Below, one piece after another: positions 34,401 through 44,996 of a stretch of DNA of 64,000 nucleotides (position 1 is the first letter of the stretch; each line of letters opens with the position of its first letter). Position numbers and translations under genes: made by a program. Source of the DNA: Thalassia testudinum (lineage: Eukaryota; Streptophyta; Magnoliopsida; Alismatales; Hydrocharitaceae); the NCBI GenBank assembly GCA_037157565.1, contig JAZHRO010000063.1, forward strand, positions 88,254,001 to 88,318,000, read 5' to 3'. The notes beneath the pieces are model-generated. The model did no database searches. It was not told the origin of the DNA and saw only the letters and a program-made list of their open reading frames with translations.

Positions 34401-35690
34401 ACCTTGGTATGTGGACATTGCCAATTACCTTGCTTCTGGCTCCCTTCCATGTGGCTGGTCTAAAAGCCAACGCAAGCGTCCCATTGCAGAAGCAAAGTAC
34501 TATTTCTGGGATAATCCACTACTTTTTCGAGTAGGTGCTGATCAGATCATCCGTCACTATATTTCTGATAGTGAGGTCCCCAGTGTGCTATCCTTCTATC
34601 ACGATCAGGCCTGCGGAGGCCATTTCTCTAGGAGGAAAACTATAGCCAAGGTGTTGCAGTGTGGTTTCTTTTGGCCCTCCCTTCACCAGGATGCACATAA
34701 TTATGCTAAACGGTGCACTAGGTGCCAGTCGCTAGGGTCAATGTCACGTCATGACATGATGCCCTTGCAACCCATCCTAGCTGTTGAAATCTTTGACATA
34801 TGGGGAATAGATTTCATGGGTCCCTTTCCTCCTTCTAATGGCTTTGAGTAGATCCTCGTTGCTATTGACTATGTTTCAGAATGGATCGAGGCTATTCCCA
34901 TGCGCCATGCTAACCATGTCATATCTACTCGATTTGTCAAAAACCACATTTTGCGCGCATTAGGATCCCTCGAGCCATTATCTCTGATGGAGGAAGTCAT
35001 TTTACCCATGGTTCTTTTCGGGCACTTCAGAGGAAATATGGAGTCTACCATCGTATCGCATCTCCATATCATCCTCAGACGAACAGCCAGGCTGAGGTGT
35101 CGAACCGGAAAATCAAGCATATTCTCCAGAAAATGGTTCGGCCTGATCGTAAGGATTGGTCCGATAAGCTGATTGACACACTTTGGGCGTATTGGACCGC
35201 CTTCAAGGCTCCCCTTGGTATGTCTCCTTATAGAATTATTTACAGGAAGCCTTGTCATTTGCCCGAGGAGCTGGAGCACCACGCTTATTGGGCGGTTCGC
35301 CAATGTAACCTCGACCCAGACCTGTGTGGTCGAGAAAGGAAACTCGAACTCTAGGAGCTGGAAGAGCTCCATCGTGAGGCCTATGATTCTACCTTCACTT
35401 TCAAACAATGCACTAAGGCCTTTCATGACAGCTGCATTCGGCAAAAGGAATTTGAGCCATCTCAGCAAGTTTGGCTTTACAATGCCCAGCTCAAATTCTT
35501 TCCAGGGAAATTAAGGTCCAAATGGATTGGTCCGTACTTTGTCTCGAGACCATTTCCTAATGGGGATATGGAAATTGAAGATCCCAGATCTGGGCATAAA
35601 TTTACGGTCAATGGGTAGCGGTTAAAACCCTATCTTACTCATGAACCTGCCCCCGTTGGTGAAATTGTTGCCTTGCTGGAGGGTAACTGA
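34401..35690 (+). pseudogene. Integrase of C, broken by one stop and one frameshift
   Basis: Zinc-binding H2C2: FYHDQACGGHFS ... CTRCQS (about 34595-34730). Core: [11 protein letters not shown] (34795-34827), a TAG at 34849, VSEWIEAIPM, a 1-nt loss near 34960, then ISDGGSHFTHG, YHPQTNSQAEVSNRK and WAYWTAFKAPLGMSPYRII. The D, D and E residues are all readable once frames are compared. C-terminus: LPEELEHHAYWAVRQC, SKWIGPYFV, FTVNG, ending at the TGA at 35688-35690. Confidence 0.85.
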
Positions 35691-35918
35691 CTTCGTGCCT
35701 CACTCTGAGTCCAGTTGGAGACGTTAAATTCAGCGCTCATTGGGAGTCACCCTAGCAACACTCCTCCACTTTCGCCTACACATTTCATTTCACTTCACTT
35801 CACTTCCCACTTCTTCACTTTTCACTTCACCCACCATCCACCCACCCTACCACCTTGCTGTATACCTCACACCTCAACTCTCGTACCAAGACCCTTGGAC
35901 TTTCTTAACGCTGCATGC

Positions 35919-35952
35919 ATATGAGGACATAGCATCATTTGGCATGGGGGGG
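35919..35952 (+). promoter_or_regulatory. Internal hairpin-polypurine module of C
   Basis: TATG-AGGA-CATA stem-loop (35919-35930), then TTTGGCATGGGGGGG, ending at about 35952. It lies about 230 bp after the integrase stop and 1.15 kb before the 3' polypurine module. Confidence 0.55.
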
Positions 35953-37082
35953 TGGATAGGCATCCATAGGATCTGGATATTATATGGGTATCATGCAGCT
36001 TTTGCATCCATTATACATATCCATCTATAAATATGTACATAGCCTAATTTAAAAATAATAATAAATAAAAAAAAGAAAAAAAGAGAAAAGAAAAGAAAAG
36101 AAAATGTGTGTAAAGTGTTTAGCAATGATCTGCAAGCTGAAACAAAAATACAATAAGTGTTTATGGATATTCAACCTCTACTTTGAAGACTTTCTGGGCC
36201 ACAGAAGCTTGACTCGCTCAGGCTTGGCTTAAATCACTCGAGCATTGATAAGATAGATCAGAATCTCTCCTAACTTAGGATGTATTCTTGTACCTGAGTC
36301 ACTAGTATAGGATTTGTTGGTTTGCCTCTACTTGAGAGTCTAAGTAATCTTGGTTCACACTACACATATTGAGAAAGACCAAGTGAACATAAGATCCAAC
36401 CATAGAGTTCATTAGGGAAGGTGGAGTCCTTACCTGTACGCGTAGGTGGACTTTTTATTCTAGTCTTTAGTCTTGTGCTTAGGAGAAACTCTTTCCATCA
36501 AAAAAGTGCTCACCCACAAAATAAAGTTGTAGGAGATATACTAACACTTGTTTCCAAAAAAAAAAAAATCTTGCGAATAAGTCAATATATCTTTCAAATG
36601 TTTGTAAACTCTTCTCCCCAAAAGTTTTTCAAGGCACGTTACAAATACCATGTTTCTACCATATATTCTTTGAGCCACAAAAATAATAAAAGTGGGGTTG
36701 AGTTTTTCCATCACCTTTTTGAGGGTTAATCCAAAGATATGAGCTGAAGCTGGAACCAACCTGTACTTAAAAACATGTGAAACCCTGGGCTTGAGCCTTA
36801 ATGTTCCTTTGGTTGGCCTTGATCCTTCAATATGCACAAACTATAATCTCTAAGCTCTAGAGTATGGCAAAACCCTCTAAGTCCTGGAAATTGTACTTAA
36901 GGTTTAAATATCAAGAGTCCAAGTTAGTCGAGAGATGGTCTATATCATGTAAGACTTGAGTACTAGTAGTCTTCTCTGCAATTGGTTCTCACAATATCCA
37001 ACTGATAAGCACATTAATGTTGCTTCAAAAAAAAGAAAAAATATTTAGCTTAAAATAATTCTAAACACAATACAAATGTTTC
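35953..37082 (+). other. 3' untranslated region of C
   Basis: No env-like ORF and no hairpin array of the D/G or A/B type is visible. It holds A-rich tracts (36050-36105, 36556-36570). Short frames such as 36421-36729 have no recognisable similarity. Confidence 0.5.
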
Positions 37083-37115
37083 ACTAGGGACTAGCAAAAG
37101 ATAGGCATGGGGGTA
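37083..37115 (+). promoter_or_regulatory. 3' polypurine module of C
   Basis: ACTAG-GGA-CTAGC, then AAAAGATAGGCATGGGGGTA, ending at the LTR TG (37116). Confidence 0.78.
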
Positions 37116-39364
37116 TGATTGCACAACAAGCTACGCCAATAAATATGCCATCTTATGTTATTTCCTAGCATTACTCATGCATCTTATGTAGCCATACTTG
37201 CATTTGTAAATATTCACTTGCATGCATTTATAACGAGGGGAAGAGAGAGAATAAATAGCCATTCAATCCACTTCAATAATTAACATCTTCATTGTGTGTC
37301 TGCATTGCAATTTCACCACTCCCATTTCTATATTCCACGGCTACTATGCACGTCTCCTTGCCGCCCTCATGCTAGTTGCATGGGGACAGTGGTGCACTCT
37401 TTCTATAAAAGAGCATGCACTCTCCCCTACTGGAAGAGCCAACCCTCTACCCGCAGACACACCCATCTCCACCCTCAGACAACACACACAACACCACACA
37501 CACCCATCGGCCACTCTCTTCCCCTCTCCCTCTCCATACATAGTTCCTCTTTTCAAAAGTTGACAAGAGGCACACTGTGTGCAGGAGAAGTTCACAGTGG
37601 TCTCAAGACCCCACTGTGAGCTCCACTACTGCCCAGCTCCTTTGTGAGCAGGTGGGCGTGGTGGTTTCTTTTTTTTGTGTTATTTGTGTACTTGCCTTTG
37701 TTTTCTAATTTCCTTTTTAGTTTTGTTTTCCTCCGTTTCATCGCCCTCGTCGCCATTATTGCAGAGCTTCAAGCTCTGAAGCTTGGCTTGCACCTCCATG
37801 CGGCTTCGTGCAATTTTGCACACCTCCGGACGCGTGCACAGAACCCAGTTTCCTTTTCCATGTCCGTGTGCGTGCTCTACGTCTTCTCCGCGTGCTGCAC
37901 CGCCTCATCCAGTCATCGCTCCCCGTGCTACACTGTAGCACACTATTCATCATAGTCTACCCGACACTGTAGCCACCGGCAAGTTCCTTAGTTAGCCAGT
38001 GGCTTTGCATTCTCTCTCCTTGCCATTACGGCCTCCACCTAGTCACCCAATGCTTGTGCCTCACCGCTCAGCGTATGCCCTTGTGCGCTATGTGCTGCTC
38101 CCGCACATCCCCAACGTGCCCGCGCAAGGAAGCGGCCCACGCCTACTCGCCAGATGATGCGCGATGCCTCCAGATGTCTTATCTCATCACCCTTGCAGCG
38201 TGCAACCCTCGTGTGCTGCGGCTCTACGCATAGACCTTGCATGCTGCTCGTGCAGTGTCCCTCCCCCTTTGCATTCAATGTAGTGCTCCTTGAGCGCCTA
38301 CACTACGTGCCCTCCTCCTGCATACACACACACCTTGACACACACACTCACAGACACTCACACACCTACACGCATACATATATATATACTCACACACTCT
38401 CACCCTTAAATATCTATATATACTTAAGTATATATATATTTAAATAAATATATATATTCTTATACATATATATATCTATATAGTTATAGCTACTTATATA
38501 TATATACATATATACTTATATATCCACGTATCCACATTCTCCCATACACACATTCACCTCACATCTACTACCCACATACCCGTGCACTCACCCCTTCACT
38601 ACGCATCGTATCACGAAAATATTCGCACCAGTTGCCAATATTTCCCGATACCCGCGCAAAGCAAGAGCTTCCACCCACACTCACACACACTTGCTCCGCA
38701 CTCCACTCAGCACTTAGTCTTGTTGGTTGCCTCTTACTAGACGTGGAGCAACTTGACACCGTTCTACATTCCATCTCCATTTCCACCTCCACCCCTATTT
38801 ATATAATATACAACTATATACATATATTCTATATCTACTATATATATATACTAAGCTAAGTACTTCTTTTCATTTCATTCCTTCCAATTTATTCTGCTTT
38901 CATTTGTCTTTTATTTCTTGCTATTAAAAAGTCCAAAAAAAAAGTATAAAAGAGAAAAGATAATTCTTGTCTTACAGGTACTCAATCTTGTGAGTAACAA
39001 GATCAATTTTGGAACCCTAAGTTGGCTTCAAGCCAAGGACCATTTGACTCAAGGCCAAGGACCTCATTTTTGAGGGTGAGCCTCAAGAACAACATTATCA
39101 CAAAAAAAATCTTACAAGTAGAAAAACCAAAATCATAATAAATGGAAGGAAGCGATACGTTTTAGGAAAGGCTTAGAAACTCCTTGATCTCCTAATCCCT
39201 GCCTCCCTGAGATCGACCCTGGGCCTAAAAGTGACCAAGATAAAATCAAGTAGGCCAGGTTAAAAATTTTATGAAACTGGTGTAGACTCAATTTAGGTTA
39301 ACTCATTATACTAATTTCAACGATAATATCACCATATTAATAAGACCTATTTGAGTTCACATCA
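37116..39364 (+). repeat. 3' LTR of element C
   Basis: Matches 25994-28231 over its full length, with the TATA hairpin at 37382-37427 and the CA/TA tracts at 38320-38530. It ends ...TTCACATCA, followed by the TCGTC target duplication. Confidence 0.92.
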
Positions 39365-40425
39365 TCGTCTGATCAAGAGATCAGACGGCTTAAAAGCGGC
39401 GCACCTCTTCTCCTTCAACACACTTGCAGCACCCACGTATGATGGCGCATCTGATGGTGCGTCATGGCACTCGTATAGCTCTGACGCCCATCAGGTGTAC
39501 TTGGGCACAGCACGTGTTGGTGCTATTGCCACTAGATGCGAATTCGGCAATCAAATTTCACCGCACCTTCTCACGCTCTTGATTTGAGGAGACGCGGGGC
39601 TCGAACCTGCACCTCCTCTTTGTGAAATAATGTGTGATCATTGGGCTGCACCCGCTTCTTCATCACGTTTATGATTTAACGCTCGTGCGCCTTAAGCCAT
39701 TGGATGAAGATCGAATGGTCGAGGATGCGTGAGCTTTTGTCTTCAGAGGCTGAGCTATGGTAGGAAGGAGTGACGTGGAGAGCTTTGGACCATTGGATCA
39801 AGATCCAACGGTCCAAATTTAATCTTGAGTTGCTTCTTTAGAGGCATGGCTTAATGGTGATCTTGGCTGTTGGATTGAAATCCAACGGCTAAGATTTCCT
39901 ACATAACTCGCCGTTGAGAAGGGGCGGTAATGCTAAGATCATTTAGAGGGTTAGTATGGTGCCACGTGGCACCATCTGAGCTGTCCATCTTCTTTTGCTC
40001 ATAGAAGGTGCCACAAATGTCGGATTGAACTGATTTTAACGTCGTTGGGTTGCAATCGACAATCTAAACCCATCCGTGCAGTTATATTTATCATCCGAGG
40101 TATGAATTTACACCACCTTGACCCTTGACCTCTGATCTTTCTCTGCATCTAATGCTACGAAGGCTTGATCGGGGCAATCTTGGAGGCGTTGGACTCTGAT
40201 TGTTGCCCCGATTAGATCCATATGGTTCGATCTTCAATTCGAGGCCCCGAAATGATATCACCCTATCCCCTAGCCACAAAAAGGGAAAATTAACCTAAAA
40301 TTTGTACAAACTAATCTAAATGTAGAATGATGCATGTTATGCAATATTTATAATGCATGATGCAATTATACGCTTAGGAACATGCATAAATAGATTGTTT
40401 ATGTGGCATAGATGTGTCTGCATCA
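39365..40425 (-). repeat. 5' LTR of element A, part 2
   Basis: Continues the LTR interrupted at 25993. It aligns to 770-1822 of the 3' LTR and ends GTGTCTGCATCA. The minus strand here is the LTR start (U3 side). Confidence 0.85.
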
Positions 40426-40601
40426 CCTTCCACCCCACCGTCCACCTCGACATCAACTCGCGATGTGGCAATGGTGGAAGAGATCTCCTTGGGCATCTCT
40501 TGTTCCCATGGTTTGGCGATAACATGGATCATTGTTGGAGGGCGTTGGTCCTTGATGGTGTGATCACAGGAAACTATGCTTCTTCGATCTTGTTGGGCTT
40601 C
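40426..40601. other. 176-bp unassigned stretch between A and E
   Basis: The only sequence in the window that I cannot place in a retroelement. It is more GC-rich than its surroundings and is open on the plus strand to a TGA just inside E, but shows no motif I recognise. It may be original target DNA or a remnant of an older repeat. Confidence 0.4.
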
Positions 40602-40845
40602 TGATGAACACTAGTTTATCATCATTCTTATGCACTAAGACAAACCTAACTCTTAGGATTTTAACTCGACAAATGGGTTTTTGGGTTGCATTAGGCATTA
40701 ATTAGGTTAGGCATACATTTCACATTTTGTTGTCCTTTTAATATGTTTTTGTGAGTGTTACGGATAAGCAGATTGTCAGATCCCTAAGAACCCTAGCATT
40801 TAGGATGGCAACTGGTGAAGGAGAAGATCAAACCTGTTGGGACTC

Positions 40846-41455
40846 AGCTTGACCCTAGTCACCATAGCTAGATTTCAACTCATTAGGACTAGGGTTAGCT
40901 CATCCTACATTTAGTACATCTCAGCTGAATGGCAGCTCAAGGGACCTCATCTCAGCTCACCTTAGCTCAAGTCAGCTCAGATCCAGCTCAACTTAGTTGA
41001 GTCTATCTCTTCTCAGCTCCTATCAGTTCACTGGGAGCTCTAGCTAGCTCAGCTGAGTTGACTGGAGTTCACCTCAACTCAAGACCAGCACATTCCAACT
41101 CCACCTAGCTCATGGCAGCTGGACTCCATGCTAGCTAAGCCACTACTTGTCAACTACTAGCTTAGCTAGCTCTAGAGTTCTCATCTGAGGCAGTTCCAGC
41201 TCAACCTAGCTCCAGCTAGGTTGAGTCCAGCTCAACTTAGCTCAACTACCCAAGCCTAGCTACTAGCATAAGATCTAGGTAGCTTGGCTAAGTAGTTGAG
41301 CTCCCCATGAAGCTGCCTCATCCAATCCAGCTCCAGATGTAGCAACTATCAGCTTCAGACTTATTTTCTCCAGCTCTCTTCATAAAAACCTAGCTTCACC
41401 ACCTCAACTCTACTAGCTAAGCTAGCTTAGCTAGCTTAGCTAAGCTCCCAACAAT
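40846..41455. repeat. AGCT-dense zone in E's LTR
   Basis: By direct count about 40 AGCT tetranucleotides occur in roughly 610 bp (chance expectation about 2-3), mostly as CAGCTC, TAGCTC, TAGCTA and AGCTTAGCT. The 3' LTR fragment (52258-52825) has the same feature. It has no fixed repeat length. Confidence 0.75.
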
Positions 41456-41524
41456 CTCCACCTATATAGTTGTCCACTCCTTAGCCCTTAACCCTAACAA
41501 AACCATAACCTAACCTACCTAAAA

Positions 41525-42089
41525 GTGGCGCCAACCCACAACAGCCACCAACCACTCACACCCCTTCATGTTGCTACCAAAAACCCTTCATACACCCCTT
41601 CATTTTGGCGCCAACATATCCTTAAATCCTAGCCCTACACGTCACCACCTAAGGTCATCCCTACCACCCACCTAACCCCTTCTAGAACACCAACCCTTGG
41701 CACCAACTTGAAGCATCCTTCCACCACCATAACCACCTCCTAACCAATCCTAGTTGGCACCAAAATATCCTACCCAGACCCCTACAAATTGGTGCCAACA
41801 TCTACCCTCATAAGATCATCACCACCATTCAATAGAGGCTCCAACCCCTTAACCCATAAAACCCATCCTAACTCTCCTTAAGTTGGCGCCAAAAATCCAC
41901 CTAACCCACATCCAAGTTGGTGCGAACCTACAACCACACATCCACCCTCCATCTACTTAATAACTTCATCCTAGCCTTCCATTCTCCAACCCAACCACCA
42001 ACACCTTAACTCTCCTACTTTTGGTGCCATTAATGGTGCCTCTCCACCAACATAACTACCACCTACACAACCTCTCCGTTGGCGCCAAA
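41525..42089. repeat. Recurring TTGGCGCCAA-type palindromes in E's LTR
   Basis: TTGGCGCCAA occurs exactly at 41605-41614, 41883-41892 and 42079-42088. Close variants are at 41526, 41697, 41754, 41789, 41917 and 42021 (TTGGCACCAA, TTGGTGCCAA and similar). They are upstream of the TATA candidate and irregularly spaced by 34-104 bp. Confidence 0.65.
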
Positions 42090-42766
42090 TAACCCTAGCC
42101 CTAGGATCATCTAACCACCCTCATAAGCCCATCTTAACCCTACACCTCACCTACACCTACAACCCCATCACCACTCCTTTATAAACCCACTACCACCACC
42201 ATTAAGGAGCACCCTTAGCTACATATTTTTCTACCTATACTTCCACCTACATAGATGGACAAGAGAAGAAGTAGAAGAAGATTAAGGGGACACTCTATCC
42301 CCTAGGTTCCTTCTCCTCTTCTCTTCTTTCTTGAGCCCACGTGAGCCAAGGGAAGAAGCCAGGCATTAGAAGAAGACCTAGGGTACACGCCTACCCTAGG
42401 AGGAGGATTTGAGGGTGGTACACAACCACCCTTGGAGGAGGAATTAAAGGTGGTCCACACCACCTTTGGAGGAGCTTTTAAAGGTGGAATTCCATCTACC
42501 TTGGTGGAGATCAAGCACACCCCCACTTGGGCTTGCTAGGAAGCCAAACCATTGGAGGAGCATTGCAAGGAGAAGGAGAAGAAGGAGCTCTTTTTGACTG
42601 TGGGAGTAGCCGCGGTTGGACCAAGTGCATCTCCTCTTCACCATTCAATGGATTAAGGTTTTGCATTCTCTTTATTTCCTTTTATTTGCTAGTAGTAGAT
42701 GCATTCCTCTACATTTTTTTGTAAAACACCTTTTCTATCAATCAAAGTTGCCATTCTCAATTAATC

Positions 42767-43112
42767 TTTGTTGCAATTCTTTTTACTTTTTCTTTAGTTC
42801 TTTACACTCTTTCTTTCTAATTACCCTAGTCCTCCATGTGCCTAGGGTGAGATTAGAAAGAAATCTATTTTTGCCACTTAGATTTTAGTTATTAGGTGTT
42901 AGTCATTTCCCACCATCAAACTGCATTACCTTGCTATTTTTTGTTGCAATTCTTTTTACTTTTTCTTTAGTTCTTTACACTCTTTCTTTCTAATTACCCT
43001 AGTCCTCCATGTGCCTAGGGTGAGATTAGAAAGAAATCTATTTTTGCCACTTAGGATTTAGTTATTAGGTGTTAGTCATTTCCCACCATCAAACTGCATT
43101 ACCTTGCTATTT
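42767..43112. repeat. 173-bp tandem duplication in E's LTR
   Basis: 42767-42939 and 42940-43112 are near-identical copies starting TTTGTTGCAATTC and ending TTGCTATT. The matching part of the 3' LTR is outside the window, so its age relative to insertion is unknown. Confidence 0.85.
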
Positions 43113-43323
43113 AAAAACCCTAAAAATTATATATTGAAAAACACCAAAAAGAAAGTTGATTTCCAACTTCAAGTGAGAGACATAATTTTGCAAACAAATT
43201 GCCTCCTTGGACGACCCTAGATACCCCACTATCTGGTTTATAAATTTAAAAACAAAAGCGGATTTACACATTACGACACTAAATTGCTTAATTAACAAAC
43301 CACATATTTTCGCCATCACTTTT

Positions 43324-43341
43324 TGGTGCCGTTGTCGGGGA
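43324..43341 (+). promoter_or_regulatory. Primer-binding site of E (tRNA-Asp, two mismatches)
   Basis: TGGTGCCGTTGTCGGGGA differs from the tRNA-Asp complement by two C-to-T changes. Confidence 0.88.
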
Positions 43342-44996
43342 GGCATGACTTTGCATTCATTTAGTCTCTTGCTTGATAGGTCGATCTCATCCCCTTGTCT
43401 TTCTTTCTCTCTTGTGTGTAGGAACTATTGGAAGAAAGTGAGATTCCGGAAGGAAGAACATGCAATTCCTTGTTTTACCACGAAAATTCAGGTTGGTTCC
43501 TCTTCCTAGTCACACTTAGCCTTAAAAACTATCAAAACACATTAAACTTGGCTTTCATGATCCTAAAAAACTTAATTAAGTGGAGTGGTGCAAGTTAAAA
43601 CCCATTGTTTGCTTGTTTGCATCATTTAACACCACTTCACTTCAAGTATTGGTGTTCTGATTTTCGGGTTCAAACTTCTATCTAGATTTCAAAAATCAAT
43701 TCCCAACACCAGAGACCTCCTAAAATCATGAAATTTTGCTCAGTGATTGCAATTCAATTAAGGAACATCTTTTCCAAATTTCAAAACTATTAGATATGTA
43801 TAGAATGTTTAAAAATTTGTGGACTATAGAGGGGTCATCTCCTCTAATATTCCTATTTGACTACTGTCCATGAATTTTATGAATTTTTATACTCATCAAA
43901 TTTTGCTAAATTTAGCTTTCTGGAATCCTTGTGAAATTATATACATCATATAAAATCACAAAAATTTTCTAAGGTCAGTGGCGGTACTGAAAAGTCCAAA
44001 ATACCCTTGTGTATCATTTTTGGACTTTGACACTAGCAGAAAGGAAAATTCTAAAAAAATATCAAACAAATTCTTAAAATCATAAAAAACTATTTTCTGG
44101 AATCCTTGTTTTATTTGCCTTACAGTAGTGGTGTTTCTTGCATTGTTTGGACCACTACTTAAACTAAAAGCCTAAAACACACTCATTCATATTAAATTTC
44201 TGGTTAGGATTTTATTGATTAGGGTTTCTTTTCATTGCCAGAAACCAACAAATTAAAGGAAACTTATCTTCACCAATACAACTTTATTTCCTTTTGTTTG
44301 TAGAATCTCAAACTTATTTGAAACCTTAAAAAGAAAATCCTAAAATACACTAAGCAAAATCAAATTCTAAAAGCAGAAAACCAAACAAAAATTGTGTGAC
44401 AACTTGTTTGCTATTGGAATCACTTTCCAATCTTGCACATACTAAAAAAATTGAAATAACAAGGCATTACCAAAATCAATGCCCTCCATATTCCATGTGC
44501 ACTCTAGTATCCTAGACCTAACTAAAATTGTAGCAATTCATCAACTTAGGCTTGCTACATAGGTCTTAAGTTTTCTCTAGTTAATACCAATTCTATCATC
44601 TATATCTGGTGTCAAGCTGAGGGGCCGTGTCAAATGACTAGCTACAGGTTTGCACAAGCCCCTGGGGATCTTTCTGGGAAAAGCTTGGGCCCAAACCTCC
44701 CCTTATGCAACTTGGCCAGATTTGTTAATAGACTAGGTATTCACTATTGATTTCTTATTTCCTAAGTAGATCAAGTCTTAGGTTAATTTTTAGAGAGTCA
44801 CATTTAAGTTAGGTCTAAAATTTTGTTGTTTGAATTGCACACTTTCTCTCATCTCTCTCTCTTCTCCTCCCCTCCAATTCTTCCAAAAATGTGAATGCAC
44901 GGGCGAAGGTCCTAGAACTCACATCTCGAGAGACCATCTAATTTTTCCCCCTGCACCAGAAAATCTTTGTTTTCTTCTTCTTCCTCTTCTAGTAAT
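43342..44996 (+). other. Leader of E
   Basis: No conserved ORF. A pyrimidine tract then GTGTGTAG/GAACTATT at 43413-43429 resembles a splice acceptor 79 nt after the primer site. Short frames at 43207-43509 and 44830-45123 lack recognisable motifs. Confidence 0.5.

Larger units (their letters stand above)
25994..39364 (+). mobile_element. Element C: Athila-like gag-pol retroelement (13.4 kb), inactivated mainly by nonsense codons
   Basis: LTRs are 25994-28231 and 37116-39364. The primer site follows the first LTR and the polypurine module precedes the second. Order: gag, protease, RT, RNase H, integrase. It is inserted in A's 5' LTR; the flanks rejoin A's sequence exactly. The target duplication is TCATT (25989-25993) versus TCGTC (39365-39369), two transitions apart. 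Confidence 0.92.
1..40425 (-). mobile_element. Element A: non-autonomous Ty3/Gypsy-type LTR retroelement, split by three nested elements
   Basis: Oldest element of the left block, read on the minus strand. The 3' LTR is 1-1822 (its left end lies before the window). Internal pieces are 1823-3565, 11108-13392 and 24841-25118, and the 5' LTR is 25119-25993 plus 39365-40425. With B, D and C removed, the internal region is about 4.3 kb, matching B (4.2 kb). It carries a tRNA-Asp-type primer site, a polypurine module and one unknown ORF, with no recognisable gag, RT or integrase. The two LTRs are visibly more diverged than those of B. The right flank begins ccttc; the matching target duplication would lie before the window. 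Confidence 0.85.
40602..43318 (+). repeat. 5' LTR of element E
   Basis: About 2.7 kb, starting TGATGAACACTAGTTTATCA and ending CGCCATCA before the primer site. It contains an AGCT-dense zone, a zone of GGCGCC-type palindromes, a TATAAAC box candidate at 42180-42186 and a 173-bp tandem duplication. Confidence 0.82.

Noticed and set aside
35641..37082. Possible env-like gene after pol in C (also looked for in D, E and F)
   Set aside because: No frame of useful length, transmembrane run or conserved block was found between integrase and 3' LTR in any element.
40353..40604. 83-codon frame over the unassigned island
   Set aside because: It starts inside A's LTR and ends inside E, so the ORF itself cannot be an ancestral gene.
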